From contig JAFGJI010000016.1 in NCBI GenBank assembly GCA_016929175.1, positions 1-21,084 of the forward strand: a stretch of 21,084 nucleotides of DNA, in the 5' to 3' direction. Shown piece by piece: positions 1 through 7,202 of the stretch (position 1 is its first letter; the number at the start of each line of letters is the position of its first letter). Source of the stretch: Thermoplasmatota archaeon (lineage in GTDB: Archaea; Thermoplasmatota; Penumbrarchaeia; Penumbrarchaeales; Penumbrarchaeaceae). The notes below the pieces were generated by a model, which was not told the origin of the DNA, ran no database searches, and worked only from the letters and a program-made list of their open reading frames with translations. A program made the translations under genes and the position numbers.

Positions 1-1
1 C

Positions 2-17
2 ACGCTCTAGGGAGCGT
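2..17. terminator. Short hairpin at left edge, possible end of an upstream transcript
   Basis: Six-base inverted repeat ACGCTC (2-7) and GAGCGT (12-17) around a TAGG loop, followed by a short pyrimidine stretch. It lies before the hsp20 promoter and may be the terminator of a gene outside the window. The upstream gene cannot be seen, so the role is inferred. Confidence 0.3.
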
Positions 18-34
18 CTTGAGCGGTTAAACGT

Positions 35-50
35 AAAATATTTATATCAC
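35..50 (+). promoter_or_regulatory. TATA-type promoter of hsp20
   Basis: An AT-rich box (TTTATATC, 41-48) lies about 70 bases before the hsp20 start. With usual archaeal spacing, transcription would begin near position 70, giving a leader of about 45 bases. The start site then falls in the repeat region at 62-88. Confidence 0.5.
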
Positions 51-61
51 AAATACATTAC

Positions 62-88
62 ACAACTAAAGGTTGTAAAGCTAAAGGT
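62..88 (+). repeat. Repeats at the predicted hsp20 transcription start (candidate operator)
   Basis: The octamer CTAAAGGT occurs at 66-73 and again at 81-88. The first copy also lies in a small inverted repeat, ACAAC (62-66) and GTTGT (72-76). Position just at or after the predicted transcription start suits binding by a heat-shock repressor. No regulator gene for it is visible here, so the role is inferred. Confidence 0.35.
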
Positions 89-114
89 AACAACTTGAAA
101 GGAGTGTGATATGA

Positions 115-624
115 ATGGCGAAGGAACAGGATAACAGGATGGTGCCAAGAGACAGCGACAGAAGCGGGATCTCCCCCTTCGGGATGTGGGAGGACCTTGA
201 CGATCTGTTCAACTCTTTCCGGAGGGATATGGACCGGATGTTCTGGAGCCCTCTGGCCCCGGAACCCATGAGGATAAGGGTGATGAACCGGCCGGGTTAC
301 ATGCCCATGAACCTCGAGGACAAAGGAGAGAACTTCCTTCTGACCGTGGAGCTTCCCGGAGTGAAGAAGGAGGATGCGAAGATATCACTGGACGAGGATG
401 TCCTGAGCATCTGCGTGGAGTCCAATGATGAGAAAGAGGAGAAGGAAGAGGGTAATTACCTCTTTCGGGAGAGAAGGTCCTACTCATGCTCGAGGTCTAT
501 CAGGCTTCCGCAGGAGATCGATGGGTCCAAGGTATCCGCGAAGATGGTCGATGGCGTCCTCCACATCGAGCTTCCGAAGATGAACCCCAGGGAGAAGGTC
601 GTCAGGGAGATCAATATCGAGTGA
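115..624 (+). CDS. hsp20: Small heat-shock protein, Hsp20/alpha-crystallin family
   Basis: A 169-residue ATP-independent chaperone that would hold unfolding proteins in the cytoplasm as part of a large oligomer. Residues about 1-60 form a Met- and Arg-rich N-terminal arm with PFGMWEDLDDLF. The alpha-crystallin domain spans about 65-160 (FLLTVELPGVKKEDAKI, and a closing GVLHIELPK strand). The C-terminal I-x-I motif is Ile166-Asn-Ile168, used for oligomer assembly. The length is typical for archaeal Hsp20. A GGAG ribosome site at 101-104 precedes the chosen ATG at 115. Another ATG at 111, in a different frame, reads only seven codons before a stop. The gene has its own promoter and a hairpin terminator, so it appears monocistronic. 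Family assignment is firm; heat regulation is inferred. Confidence 0.95.
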   Translation: MAKEQDNRMVPRDSDRSGISPFGMWEDLDDLFNSFRRDMDRMFWSPLAPEPMRIRVMNRPGYMPMNLEDKGENFLLTVELPGVKKEDAKISLDEDVLSICVESNDEKEEKEEGNYLFRERRSYSCSRSIRLPQEIDGSKVSAKMVDGVLHIELPKMNPREKVVREINIE

Positions 625-669
625 ATCGGAATAGACCTTTTACCTCGTTCCCGTTTCCCTGATAACAAG

Positions 670-704
670 GGCTCCGGACCGTCGGTTCGGAGCCTTCCTT
701 TTTC
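670..704 (+). terminator. Strong hairpin plus T-rich tract after hsp20
   Basis: An 11-bp stem (670-680 with 684-694, one G-T pair, loop GTC) is followed by TTCCTTTTTC. It has the form of an intrinsic terminator and sits 46 bases after the hsp20 stop. It ends just before the TATA-like box of the next gene, so it would insulate the two units. Confidence 0.65.
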
Positions 705-715
705 AATACAATGCC

Positions 716-724
716 TCATATAAG
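716..724 (+). promoter_or_regulatory. TATA-like box of the arsS unit, probable leaderless start
   Basis: TCATATAAG is centred about 25 bases before the ATG at 745. At usual archaeal spacing this places transcription initiation at or next to the start codon. No good ribosome-binding site is seen before the ATG, which fits a leaderless mRNA. Confidence 0.5.
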
Positions 725-744
725 ATAGCGATATTCTCCATCGG

Positions 745-1707
745 ATGAATTCCACAACTTTCTCGGAAACCGTAAACGGATCGAAAAACAACCCCCTTAC
801 CACCGAAGTGATCAAAACGTTCCAGGTTAACGTGGGTCTGAGATGCAACCAGCAGTGTTCCCACTGCCATCTTCGGGCGGGACCAGGAAGGAAAGAGATC
901 ATGTCGTGGGAGACCATGGGCGTGATCATCCAAAAAGCGAATGAAGCGAGGGTTCCGATAATCGACATCACCGGCGGGGCCCCCGAGATGAACCCGAACA
1001 TCAGAAGGTTCGTGAGGGAGCTGACGAAGAACGGCCATCATATCATGTTGAGGACTAATCTCACAGCGCTTCTCGAAGAGGAGAACCGAGACCTTCCCGC
1101 CTTCTATCGTGACAACCGGGTCGAACTTATAACCTCACTGCCCTGCTATGAAAAAGTGGAGGTGGATTGTGTCAGAGGAGATGGGGTCTTCGACAGGAGC
1201 ATAGAAGCCCTCAGGATGCTCAACGAGCTCGGATACGGGATCGATCCCGATCTGAAACTGAACATTGTCTTCAACCCCATGGCTGACTTTCTCCCTCCAC
1301 CGCAGAAAGCCCTGAAGGAGGAATATGAGGACGAGCTTGGCACACATTTCGGAATAGTGTTCTCCGACCTTTTCACCATAACCAACATGCCCATCGGAAG
1401 ATTCCTCGATGGGCTCAGGAAAAACGGCAAATACGAGAGGTACATGGAGCTGCTTCGGAGCCGTTTCAATCCGGACACATTACCGGATCTGATGTGTCGA
1501 TCCCAGATCAATATCGGATGGGACGGCACCCTTTACGACTGCGATTTCAACCAGGCGATCGGTTTGAAGACCCTTCCGGATTTTCCCCGGAGCATCCGGG
1601 AACTGGATCCGTCATCCATACCGGCAAGGACCATCGCCGTCGGCGACCATTGCTTCGGGTGCACCGCAGGGGCAGGTTCTTCCTGCGGGGGGGCCCTGCT
1701 GGATTGA
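745..1707 (+). CDS. arsS: ArsS-type radical SAM enzyme (rSAM/selenodomain family)
   Basis: A 320-residue radical SAM protein. Cys34, Cys38 and Cys41 (CNQQCSHC) would bind the [4Fe-4S] cluster that cleaves S-adenosylmethionine, and DITGGAPEMNP is the following SAM-contact segment. Other family signatures are SLPCYEKVEVD, LNIVFNPM, FSDLFTITNMPIGRFL and MCRSQINIGWDGTLYDCDFNQ. The C-terminus carries Cys303, Cys306 and Cys314 (DHCFGCTAGAGSSCGG). Characterised ArsS joins the 5'-deoxyadenosyl group to dimethylarsenic during arsenosugar synthesis. Some relatives have selenocysteine in the C-terminal motif; this one has only cysteine. It is followed 13 bases later by two transferases typical of this enzyme's clusters. 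Family call is strong; arsenic as the real substrate is uncertain because no ArsM is nearby. Confidence 0.88.
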   Translation: MNSTTFSETVNGSKNNPLTTEVIKTFQVNVGLRCNQQCSHCHLRAGPGRKEIMSWETMGVIIQKANEARVPIIDITGGAPEMNPNIRRFVRELTKNGHHIMLRTNLTALLEEENRDLPAFYRDNRVELITSLPCYEKVEVDCVRGDGVFDRSIEALRMLNELGYGIDPDLKLNIVFNPMADFLPPPQKALKEEYEDELGTHFGIVFSDLFTITNMPIGRFLDGLRKNGKYERYMELLRSRFNPDTLPDLMCRSQINIGWDGTLYDCDFNQAIGLKTLPDFPRSIRELDPSSIPARTIAVGDHCFGCTAGAGSSCGGALLD

Positions 1708-1720
1708 AGGGGGGCCTGAA

Positions 1721-2395
1721 ATGAGCGATGCTGTCATCATTCTCATGGCGAGGGCTCCAGTAAAAGGGTCCGTCAAGAAAAGGCTGGCCGTCTCGATCGG
1801 TGAGGATGCGGCCCTCGAGGTCCACAGGAATTCGGTATCCGATATCCTGTTGTCCCTTTCCAACGTGAATGCCGATATCATGATCGGTTTCCACCCCGCG
1901 GAAGAACTTCGGTCGATGATCGATTGGCTCGGAGAGGATCTCGAATTCATCCCCCAGGCGGGAAGCGACCTGGGGGAGAGGCAGGCATCCCTGCTCGGGC
2001 AGGCTTTCTCAATGGGATACGATAAAGCTGCCGTGATGATAAGCGATTCCCCGGACATACCCCCTGAGTACATCCGGAAGGCCTTCACCTCCCTGGATGA
2101 TGCTCACGCTGTGCTTGGTCCGTGCCATGACGGTGGTTACTATCTCATCGGTTTCAGAAAGTGCCATTTCCGGCCATTGCTGTTCGGGGGTGTGGAATGG
2201 GGGGGACGGTCCGTCGGCAGGATAATGTCGGAACGTATCAAAGGGTCAGGTCTCGTCCTTGTGGACCTGCCCCCTTGGTGGGACATGGACATCTACGAGG
2301 ACCTTGTGGGATTCTGGAGGAGGTCGCTGGCTGGCGGATCGCGCGGCAGGACCTTCTCGTACATCGAACGTTCGGGGGTCCTTGATGAGAGGTGA
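1721..2395 (+). CDS. rSAM/selenodomain-associated transferase 1 (TIGR04282/DUF2064 family)
   Basis: A 224-residue nucleotidyltransferase/glycosyltransferase-like protein of the GT-A fold, related to CofC-type enzymes. The N-terminal MARAPVKGSVKKRL (9-22) is the nucleotide-binding loop typical of this family. ISDSPDIP (107-114) holds the acidic metal-binding pair Asp109 and Asp112, and HDGGYYLIG (136-144) is the family hallmark. Its exact reaction is not established; it is known mainly as a companion of ArsS-type radical SAM proteins. It starts 13 bases after arsS behind a G-rich ribosome site and its end overlaps the next gene by 11 bases, so the three genes are almost surely one operon. Likely cytoplasmic; no membrane segment is seen. 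Confidence 0.88.
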   Translation: MSDAVIILMARAPVKGSVKKRLAVSIGEDAALEVHRNSVSDILLSLSNVNADIMIGFHPAEELRSMIDWLGEDLEFIPQAGSDLGERQASLLGQAFSMGYDKAAVMISDSPDIPPEYIRKAFTSLDDAHAVLGPCHDGGYYLIGFRKCHFRPLLFGGVEWGGRSVGRIMSERIKGSGLVLVDLPPWWDMDIYEDLVGFWRRSLAGGSRGRTFSYIERSGVLDER

Positions 2396-3077
2396 TATCA
2401 GGGTTTCCGTTATCATCCCCGTTCTCCATGAGGCGGGTAGCATCAACGGTCTGATCGACCATCTGCGAAGCCTGCCAGGAGGGGGACAGGCCGAGATCAT
2501 CGTCGTTGATGGCTCACCGGAAAGGGACACATTGCGGGCCATAAGGAGGGCGGGGGTGAAAAGACTCGGCTCCGTAAGGGGAAGGGGGGTCCAAATGAAT
2601 GCCGGGGCCCGTGCAGCCAGGGGTAATGTACTGCTATTCCTCCATGCGGACACATTCCTCCCGATAAACGGTTTCGAACTTATCGGAAAAACCCTCGGTG
2701 ACCGGAAGATCTCCGGTGGCGCCTTCAAGGTCCGTTTGGATCGGATCGATCCTCTGCTGGGAGCCCTCATCTTCATCCACGACCTTCGGGGGATCATCAC
2801 CAGGGTGCCCTACGGCGACCAGGGGATATTCATCAGAGGTCATGTTTTTCAAAAGCTCGGCGGGTACCGCAACTACAGGCTTTTCGAGGATGTCGACCTG
2901 ATGGAGAGGATGAGAAGGCGGGGATACCGGATAAAGATCCTCAAAGAGAATGTGATATCCTCCGGCAGGAGGTTCGAGAGGGACGGGCCTTACAGGCGTC
3001 TGGCAAGGAACCTCTTCGTGATATCCCTCTACCACCTCGGCATCCATCCCGACATCCTGGAACGGTTCTACGGATGA
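2385..3077 (+). CDS. rSAM/selenodomain-associated transferase 2 (TIGR04283, family 2 glycosyltransferase)
   Basis: A 230-residue glycosyltransferase of the GT-A fold. VSVIIPVLHE (7-16) opens the nucleotide-sugar site, Asp42 in VVDGS binds the nucleotide, and FLHADT (85-90) supplies the metal-binding Asp89. The family signatures GRGVQMNAGA (66-75) and VPYGDQGIF are present, followed by a YRLFEDVDLMERMRRRG segment in the acceptor part. The frame stays open upstream to 2259, but the ATG at 2385 begins exactly where the family begins and has GGGGG about six bases ahead, so it is the chosen start. It overlaps the previous gene by 11 bases, implying translational coupling. With arsS and transferase 1 it probably builds or attaches a sugar derived from the radical SAM product; the substrate is unknown. 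Confidence 0.88.
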   Translation: MRGDIRVSVIIPVLHEAGSINGLIDHLRSLPGGGQAEIIVVDGSPERDTLRAIRRAGVKRLGSVRGRGVQMNAGARAARGNVLLFLHADTFLPINGFELIGKTLGDRKISGGAFKVRLDRIDPLLGALIFIHDLRGIITRVPYGDQGIFIRGHVFQKLGGYRNYRLFEDVDLMERMRRRGYRIKILKENVISSGRRFERDGPYRRLARNLFVISLYHLGIHPDILERFYG

Positions 3078-3098
3078 TGAATATCGGACATCAACAGA

Positions 3099-3106
3099 TT
3101 TATACT
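3099..3106 (+). promoter_or_regulatory. TATA-like box before the RND exporter gene
   Basis: TTTATACT lies about 40 bases before the GTG start at 3142. Initiation would be near 3127, giving a short leader of about 15 bases. This suggests the exporter gene has its own transcript and is separate from the arsS operon ending at 3077. Confidence 0.4.
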
Positions 3107-3141
3107 ACCATCAATCTCAGGGAGAAAGGGGATCCCTGGGG

Positions 3142-5715
3142 GTGAGATCTTTGGACCACGACGGAGCGAGCAGGTGCTTTGGGGGTTTTCGTGTATGGCC
3201 GAGGGTGGGGGCATGGATGGAGAGAAGGGCCGGCTTTATCATTGTTATTACGGTCATTACAACTTTGCTCCTCATCGCCCCGATCGTTCTGATGGCCCCG
3301 GACAGACAGGCCAGCGGGGACCCGGGGGGAGAGGTGTTCGACCTGGCGGACAGGATCGATGACAGGCTGCCGCCCGCGAACATGTACTGGTCCTTCATCC
3401 TGGAGGCGAGGGAAGGTGATGTCCTCACCCGGGATGTCCTGCGGGAGCTTTACCTGAACGAGGAAGCATTGAGGAGCTCCGATTTCGGTCAAAAATACCT
3501 CTCGGACCGTTTTGATGTCGAACTCGGGACGAGGACCCTGGGCGTCTACACCATAGCCGACGCCGTGAACGAGTTCCTGGCGATGCACCTCGGGAGTTCA
3601 CTCGAATCCGCCGGTGATGACGAGGTGAAGTACGCGGTCCACAGGATACTGGAAAGCCCCATGGGCAAGTACTTCCAGGATGCACTCTCGATCAAGGCCG
3701 GATGGGTGAACTCTACATACAAGGGGGAGACCGTGAGGGTGTGGACCTCTCCCGCCCTTTTCGTCAATCCGGTATGCGACAGGAACATGGTGATGGGCGA
3801 ATACGCCGCGGGACTCAAGGATGATCCGGAGGATGACCTCGTCGTGGAGTATTTCTACAGGGACCTGCAGGACCATCTCCGTGGTGAACAGAGGACATAC
3901 AGGCTCTGGGGCATAGCGATAGACATCAGCCTCGAGGCGAGCGAGGAGGGGGCCCTTTCAATACCGCTTGTGGCCGCTGCGGTGGTCATGATCCTCATTC
4001 TGGTGACCGTTCTGTTCCGGTCCCCGAAGGTTCTCCTTTTGACGTTCGCCGGCCTGATGATGCTGCTGATCTGGCTGAAGGGGCTTTCGAACCTTGTCGG
4101 CCTGAACTCCTCACTGACCATCGATATACTGGTGCCGGTCTCCATCCTGGTACTCGGGGTGGATTATGCGATCCACGGCATACACCGTTACGAGGAGGAA
4201 AGAGGGAAGGGGGCCGGCCCCAGAAATGCCCTCGGCCTGAGCGTCGCGGGGGTCGGAGGGGCCCTGTTCCTCGCAATGGTCACCACGGTTGTCGCCTTCG
4301 CCTCCAACTCCATATCCAGCATAGAGGAGATCATGGGGTTCGGGGTCTCCGCGTCGATCGCGATCGTTTCCGCGTTCTGGATCATGGGATTGTTCCTCCC
4401 CGCTGCCAAGATGCTATGGGACGACCGCGGTCTCAGGAAGGGGGGCCAAAAGGGCTTTACCGTCAGGGACGGCGGAGGGTCAAAGGTCCTCGGAGACATC
4501 GTCCTTGCCGTTGCAAGGAGGAAGGCGGTCGTCATACCGGCTGTCCTTGTGTTCACGCTTCTTTCGGCCTATTTCGCCGCGGAGCTTCAGGCGAAGCTCG
4601 ACGTGAAGGAATACTTCGACCCCTCTTCCGATGTCGTGGTCTCCCTGGATAAGATGGACGAGCATGCGGGGGACAAGGGCGGGGAGCCCGCGTACATCTA
4701 CATTGAAGGGGACCTGTCGGACCCTTCGGTCATATCGGCCATCCTTGACCTGAAAGAGGATTTCGAGGATGACAATAACGTTGCAAGGGACCCCCGGACC
4801 GGGAACGTTTCTTTCTACTTCGACATATTCCAGTATTTCGAGAGGATCCTTGGCAATGAGTATGCATTACGGGAGATAGAGAGAAAAAGCGGCGGTGTGA
4901 ACATCACGGACCTTGACGGTGACATGGTACCGGACGACCACCTGCAGCTTAAGACCGTTCTCGACCACATGTACGAATACGGTCTTCCCTACAACGACAC
5001 AACGACGATGTACAGCACGGAGCAGGTAAGGGAGGTCCTGTGGCGGGACCAGGAGGTGGATAACAGGTATGCGACCCTTGTCATCGTGGGAGTTCCCGAC
5101 ACGAGGGAGCTTTCAACGGTCCGAAGCTCTGCAGGGGAGATCAAGGAGAACATGAAGGCCCTGGAGGTGGATGGTATAGATCACTTCGGGCTCACGGGGT
5201 CCGGTTACCAGAGGGACGCCACCCTCACGGCCATCACGGATTCGCTCACGTATTCGATCGGTGTGGCCGTCGTTCTGTGCTTCGCGGTCCTTGTGGTCAT
5301 GCTGAGGTCTTTCAGATACGCTGTGGTGACGGTCATCCCGGAACTCCTTGTGGTTTCCTGGCTCTATGCTTTCATGTACCTTGCCGGCTACCACCTGAAT
5401 GCGGTTACCGCGACAATAGCGGCGATCTCAATCGGTGTGGGGATCGATTATTCCGTTCATGTCACCTCAAGGTTCAGGGAGGAGTATACCATTTCCGCCG
5501 ATCGGGAAAAGGCCCTGTTCAATGCGACCAGGCATTCCGGAGCGGCCCTGTTCGGGTCCGCTGCATCGACGATAGTGGGTTTCGCGATAATCGCCTTCGC
5601 CCCGATGCCTATGTTCTCTTCGTTCGGCATACTGACGGCCCTCATGATATTGATGGCAATCATAGCGGCCTTGCTGGTGCTTCCTTCGCTGCTCCTGCTC
5701 GTGACAAGGAAATAA
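3142..5715 (+). CDS. RND/MMPL-family exporter, HAE3-like
   Basis: An 857-residue inner-membrane transporter with the duplicated RND layout. TM1 is about residues 28-50, then a large outer loop to about 270, five helices to about 425, TM7 about 458-478, a second outer loop to about 690, and five helices to about 853. Both halves keep the RND TM4 signature (VLGVDYAIHGIHRYEEE and GVGIDYSVHVTSRFREEY), whose Asp residues usually relay protons. Archaeal relatives of this size are thought to move lipids or hydrophobic compounds; the cargo here is unknown. The second loop holds an unusual acidic motif, D590-L-D-G-D594 with D598 and D599. GTG at 3142 is chosen because the segment it adds leads into TM1 as in homologues; an in-frame ATG at 3217 would begin right at the first helix. 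The tetR cassette follows. Confidence 0.85.
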   Translation: MRSLDHDGASRCFGGFRVWPRVGAWMERRAGFIIVITVITTLLLIAPIVLMAPDRQASGDPGGEVFDLADRIDDRLPPANMYWSFILEAREGDVLTRDVLRELYLNEEALRSSDFGQKYLSDRFDVELGTRTLGVYTIADAVNEFLAMHLGSSLESAGDDEVKYAVHRILESPMGKYFQDALSIKAGWVNSTYKGETVRVWTSPALFVNPVCDRNMVMGEYAAGLKDDPEDDLVVEYFYRDLQDHLRGEQRTYRLWGIAIDISLEASEEGALSIPLVAAAVVMILILVTVLFRSPKVLLLTFAGLMMLLIWLKGLSNLVGLNSSLTIDILVPVSILVLGVDYAIHGIHRYEEERGKGAGPRNALGLSVAGVGGALFLAMVTTVVAFASNSISSIEEIMGFGVSASIAIVSAFWIMGLFLPAAKMLWDDRGLRKGGQKGFTVRDGGGSKVLGDIVLAVARRKAVVIPAVLVFTLLSAYFAAELQAKLDVKEYFDPSSDVVVSLDKMDEHAGDKGGEPAYIYIEGDLSDPSVISAILDLKEDFEDDNNVARDPRTGNVSFYFDIFQYFERILGNEYALREIERKSGGVNITDLDGDMVPDDHLQLKTVLDHMYEYGLPYNDTTTMYSTEQVREVLWRDQEVDNRYATLVIVGVPDTRELSTVRSSAGEIKENMKALEVDGIDHFGLTGSGYQRDATLTAITDSLTYSIGVAVVLCFAVLVVMLRSFRYAVVTVIPELLVVSWLYAFMYLAGYHLNAVTATIAAISIGVGIDYSVHVTSRFREEYTISADREKALFNATRHSGAALFGSAASTIVGFAIIAFAPMPMFSSFGILTALMILMAIIAALLVLPSLLLLVTRK

Positions 5716-5762
5716 AGAGATGGACGGTCCAGAAAAAAGGCCCGGGGATGTCCCAAACCAAA

Positions 5763-5773
5763 TTAATATATAC
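5763..5773 (+). promoter_or_regulatory. TATA box of the tetR-ABC operon
   Basis: TTAATATATAC is the most AT-rich stretch between the exporter and tetR. Its centre near 5768 predicts transcription start near 5793-5795, at the middle of the palindrome described at 5786-5806. Confidence 0.55.
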
Positions 5774-5785
5774 ACAAAACCCAAT

Positions 5786-5806
5786 ACCGACCGACGGTCG
5801 GTCGGT
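5786..5806. promoter_or_regulatory. Perfect 21-bp palindrome, probable TetR operator
   Basis: The half-site ACCGACCGAC (5786-5795) and its exact reverse complement (5797-5806) flank a single central G at 5796. Length, perfect symmetry and position over the predicted transcription start match known TetR-family operators. It lies 24 bases before the tetR ATG. No second copy was seen before the RND exporter gene. Regulation is inferred; the symmetry is read directly. Confidence 0.75.
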
Positions 5807-5829
5807 GAGACCGTCGGAGCGTCCGTTCC

Positions 5830-6465
5830 ATGTCCAGAACTGTCAAGGACCATGATGTCAGGAAGAAAGAGATAGTCGAAACCGCGGAAAGGCTTTTTCT
5901 GAAATACGGTTACGAGGAGACCCCTATAAAGCTCATCATCGACGATATCGGGATAGCCAAAGGCACCTTTTACCACTACTTCAGTTCGAAAGATGACCTG
6001 CTCAACATACTGGTCGACAAGTTGATCGACGAGGTAACGAACACGATAAGACAGATCTCGGAGGACACGGAGGGCGGTCCTATACAGCGGATGTTTTCCG
6101 TCTCACACTATTTTCGGACACTCGCTATCGGCAAGGAGAAGATGACCGACTACCTTCATGAGGACAGGAATGCTCACATACACCTGAAGATAGAAAAGAA
6201 AGTGATGCCGCCCCTCATAGACTGTTATGCAAAGCTCATAGAGGAGGGGAACAGGGAGGGGCTCTTCAGGACCGGGGACCCGAGGATAACCGCGGCGGTT
6301 CTCCTTGGAGCGGCCTCGCAGCTTGGCGAGGGATTTCACGACCATGCCGGAAGGACCGTCATTGACAGGGAATATCTGTCTGAGGTAATATCGCTCTTCG
6401 AGAGGATACTGGGAACGAGGGAGGGGCTTCTTCACGATCATCTGAAAAGAATGGAGGGAGGATAA
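5830..6465 (+). CDS. TetR/AcrR-family transcriptional regulator
   Basis: A 211-residue one-component repressor. The N-terminal DNA-binding domain (about 10-58) has the classic order: helix 1 RKKEIVETAERLFLKYGYEET, then the helix-turn-helix with IIDDIGIAKGTFYHYFSSKDDLL, where Gly45-Thr-Phe-Tyr-His-Tyr-Phe51 is the recognition segment. The rest is a helical ligand-binding and dimer domain with no close signature, so the inducer is unknown. The ATG at 5830 directly follows a palindromic operator and is the first start before the conserved helix. The stop codon overlaps the ATG of the ABC ATPase gene (TAATG), so regulator and exporter are co-translated. It most likely represses its own operon and releases on binding a hydrophobic compound; control of the upstream RND gene is possible but not shown. 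Confidence 0.93.
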   Translation: MSRTVKDHDVRKKEIVETAERLFLKYGYEETPIKLIIDDIGIAKGTFYHYFSSKDDLLNILVDKLIDEVTNTIRQISEDTEGGPIQRMFSVSHYFRTLAIGKEKMTDYLHEDRNAHIHLKIEKKVMPPLIDCYAKLIEEGNREGLFRTGDPRITAAVLLGAASQLGEGFHDHAGRTVIDREYLSEVISLFERILGTREGLLHDHLKRMEGG

Positions 6466-7196
6466 TGACACCGGAAAAAACACCATTGATCAGGATAAGG
6501 GACATGTCGAAATCCTACCAGATGGGCGAGGTCGTCGTCCACGCGCTGAACGGGATCACCCTCAATGTCGATCCCGATGAGGTGACCGTGATCCTCGGAC
6601 CATCCGGATGCGGAAAGACAACCCTTTTGAACCAGATAGGCGGGATCGATAGCCCGACAAGCGGATCGATAAGGGTGAACGGGAACGAGATACAGGACCT
6701 GAGCCAGAGAGGGCTTACGAGATACCGTCAGGAGAGCATCGGGTTCGTCTTTCAGTTCTTCAACCTGATACCGAACCTGACAGCCAGGGAGAACGTCGAG
6801 TTCGTCCTTGAATATGTGATGGACCTGCCCTCCAGGGAGGTCCATCGGCGAGCCGAGGAACTGCTTGGAAAGGTCGGATTGAAGGGGCGGGAGGACCACT
6901 ACCCCTTTCAGCTTTCGGGCGGGGAGCAGCAGAGGGTCTCCATTGCACGGGCCCTCTCCAAGGACCCGAAGATCCTTCTCGCGGATGAGCCCACAGGAGA
7001 GCTGGATTACATCACCGGGAAGATGATCCTGGGCTTACTGGCATCCATTGCCAGCGATGGGAGAGGGGTGCTGATAGTCACCCACAACAAGGAGATCGCC
7101 AAGATCGCCCACCATGTGGTCTATCTCAGGGACGGGAGGGTCCTTAGGGAAGAGAAGAACAGAAACCCCATGGATATCAAGGACCTTGAGTGGTGA
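6465..7196 (+). CDS. ABC transporter ATP-binding protein, MacB/LolD type
   Basis: A 243-residue ATPase that would power the FtsX-type permease encoded next. Walker A is G45-PSGCGKTT53, the Q-loop is in FVFQFFNLIPNLT, the ABC signature is L150-SGGEQQR, Walker B with catalytic glutamate is LLADEPTGELD (Asp174, Glu175), and the H-loop is His207. The sequence IPNLTARENVE and TGELD are typical of the LolD/MacB/FtsE group rather than of importers. Its start codon overlaps the tetR stop, with a strong GGAGGGAGG ribosome site at 6453-6461. Six bases separate it from the permease. Substrate is unknown; MacB-type systems act as mechanical pumps on lipids, peptides or drugs outside the membrane. Confidence 0.95.
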   Translation: MTPEKTPLIRIRDMSKSYQMGEVVVHALNGITLNVDPDEVTVILGPSGCGKTTLLNQIGGIDSPTSGSIRVNGNEIQDLSQRGLTRYRQESIGFVFQFFNLIPNLTARENVEFVLEYVMDLPSREVHRRAEELLGKVGLKGREDHYPFQLSGGEQQRVSIARALSKDPKILLADEPTGELDYITGKMILGLLASIASDGRGVLIVTHNKEIAKIAHHVVYLRDGRVLREEKNRNPMDIKDLEW

Positions 7197-7202
7197 TGCC
7201 GA

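Noticed and set aside
480..1001. Minus-strand open frame of 173 codons
   Set aside because: Lies across the end of hsp20, its terminator and the start of arsS; no family signature and codon pattern of a shadow frame.
2259..2384. N-terminal extension of transferase 2
   Set aside because: The frame is open, but the residues are an out-of-frame reading of transferase 1; the family start matches ATG 2385.
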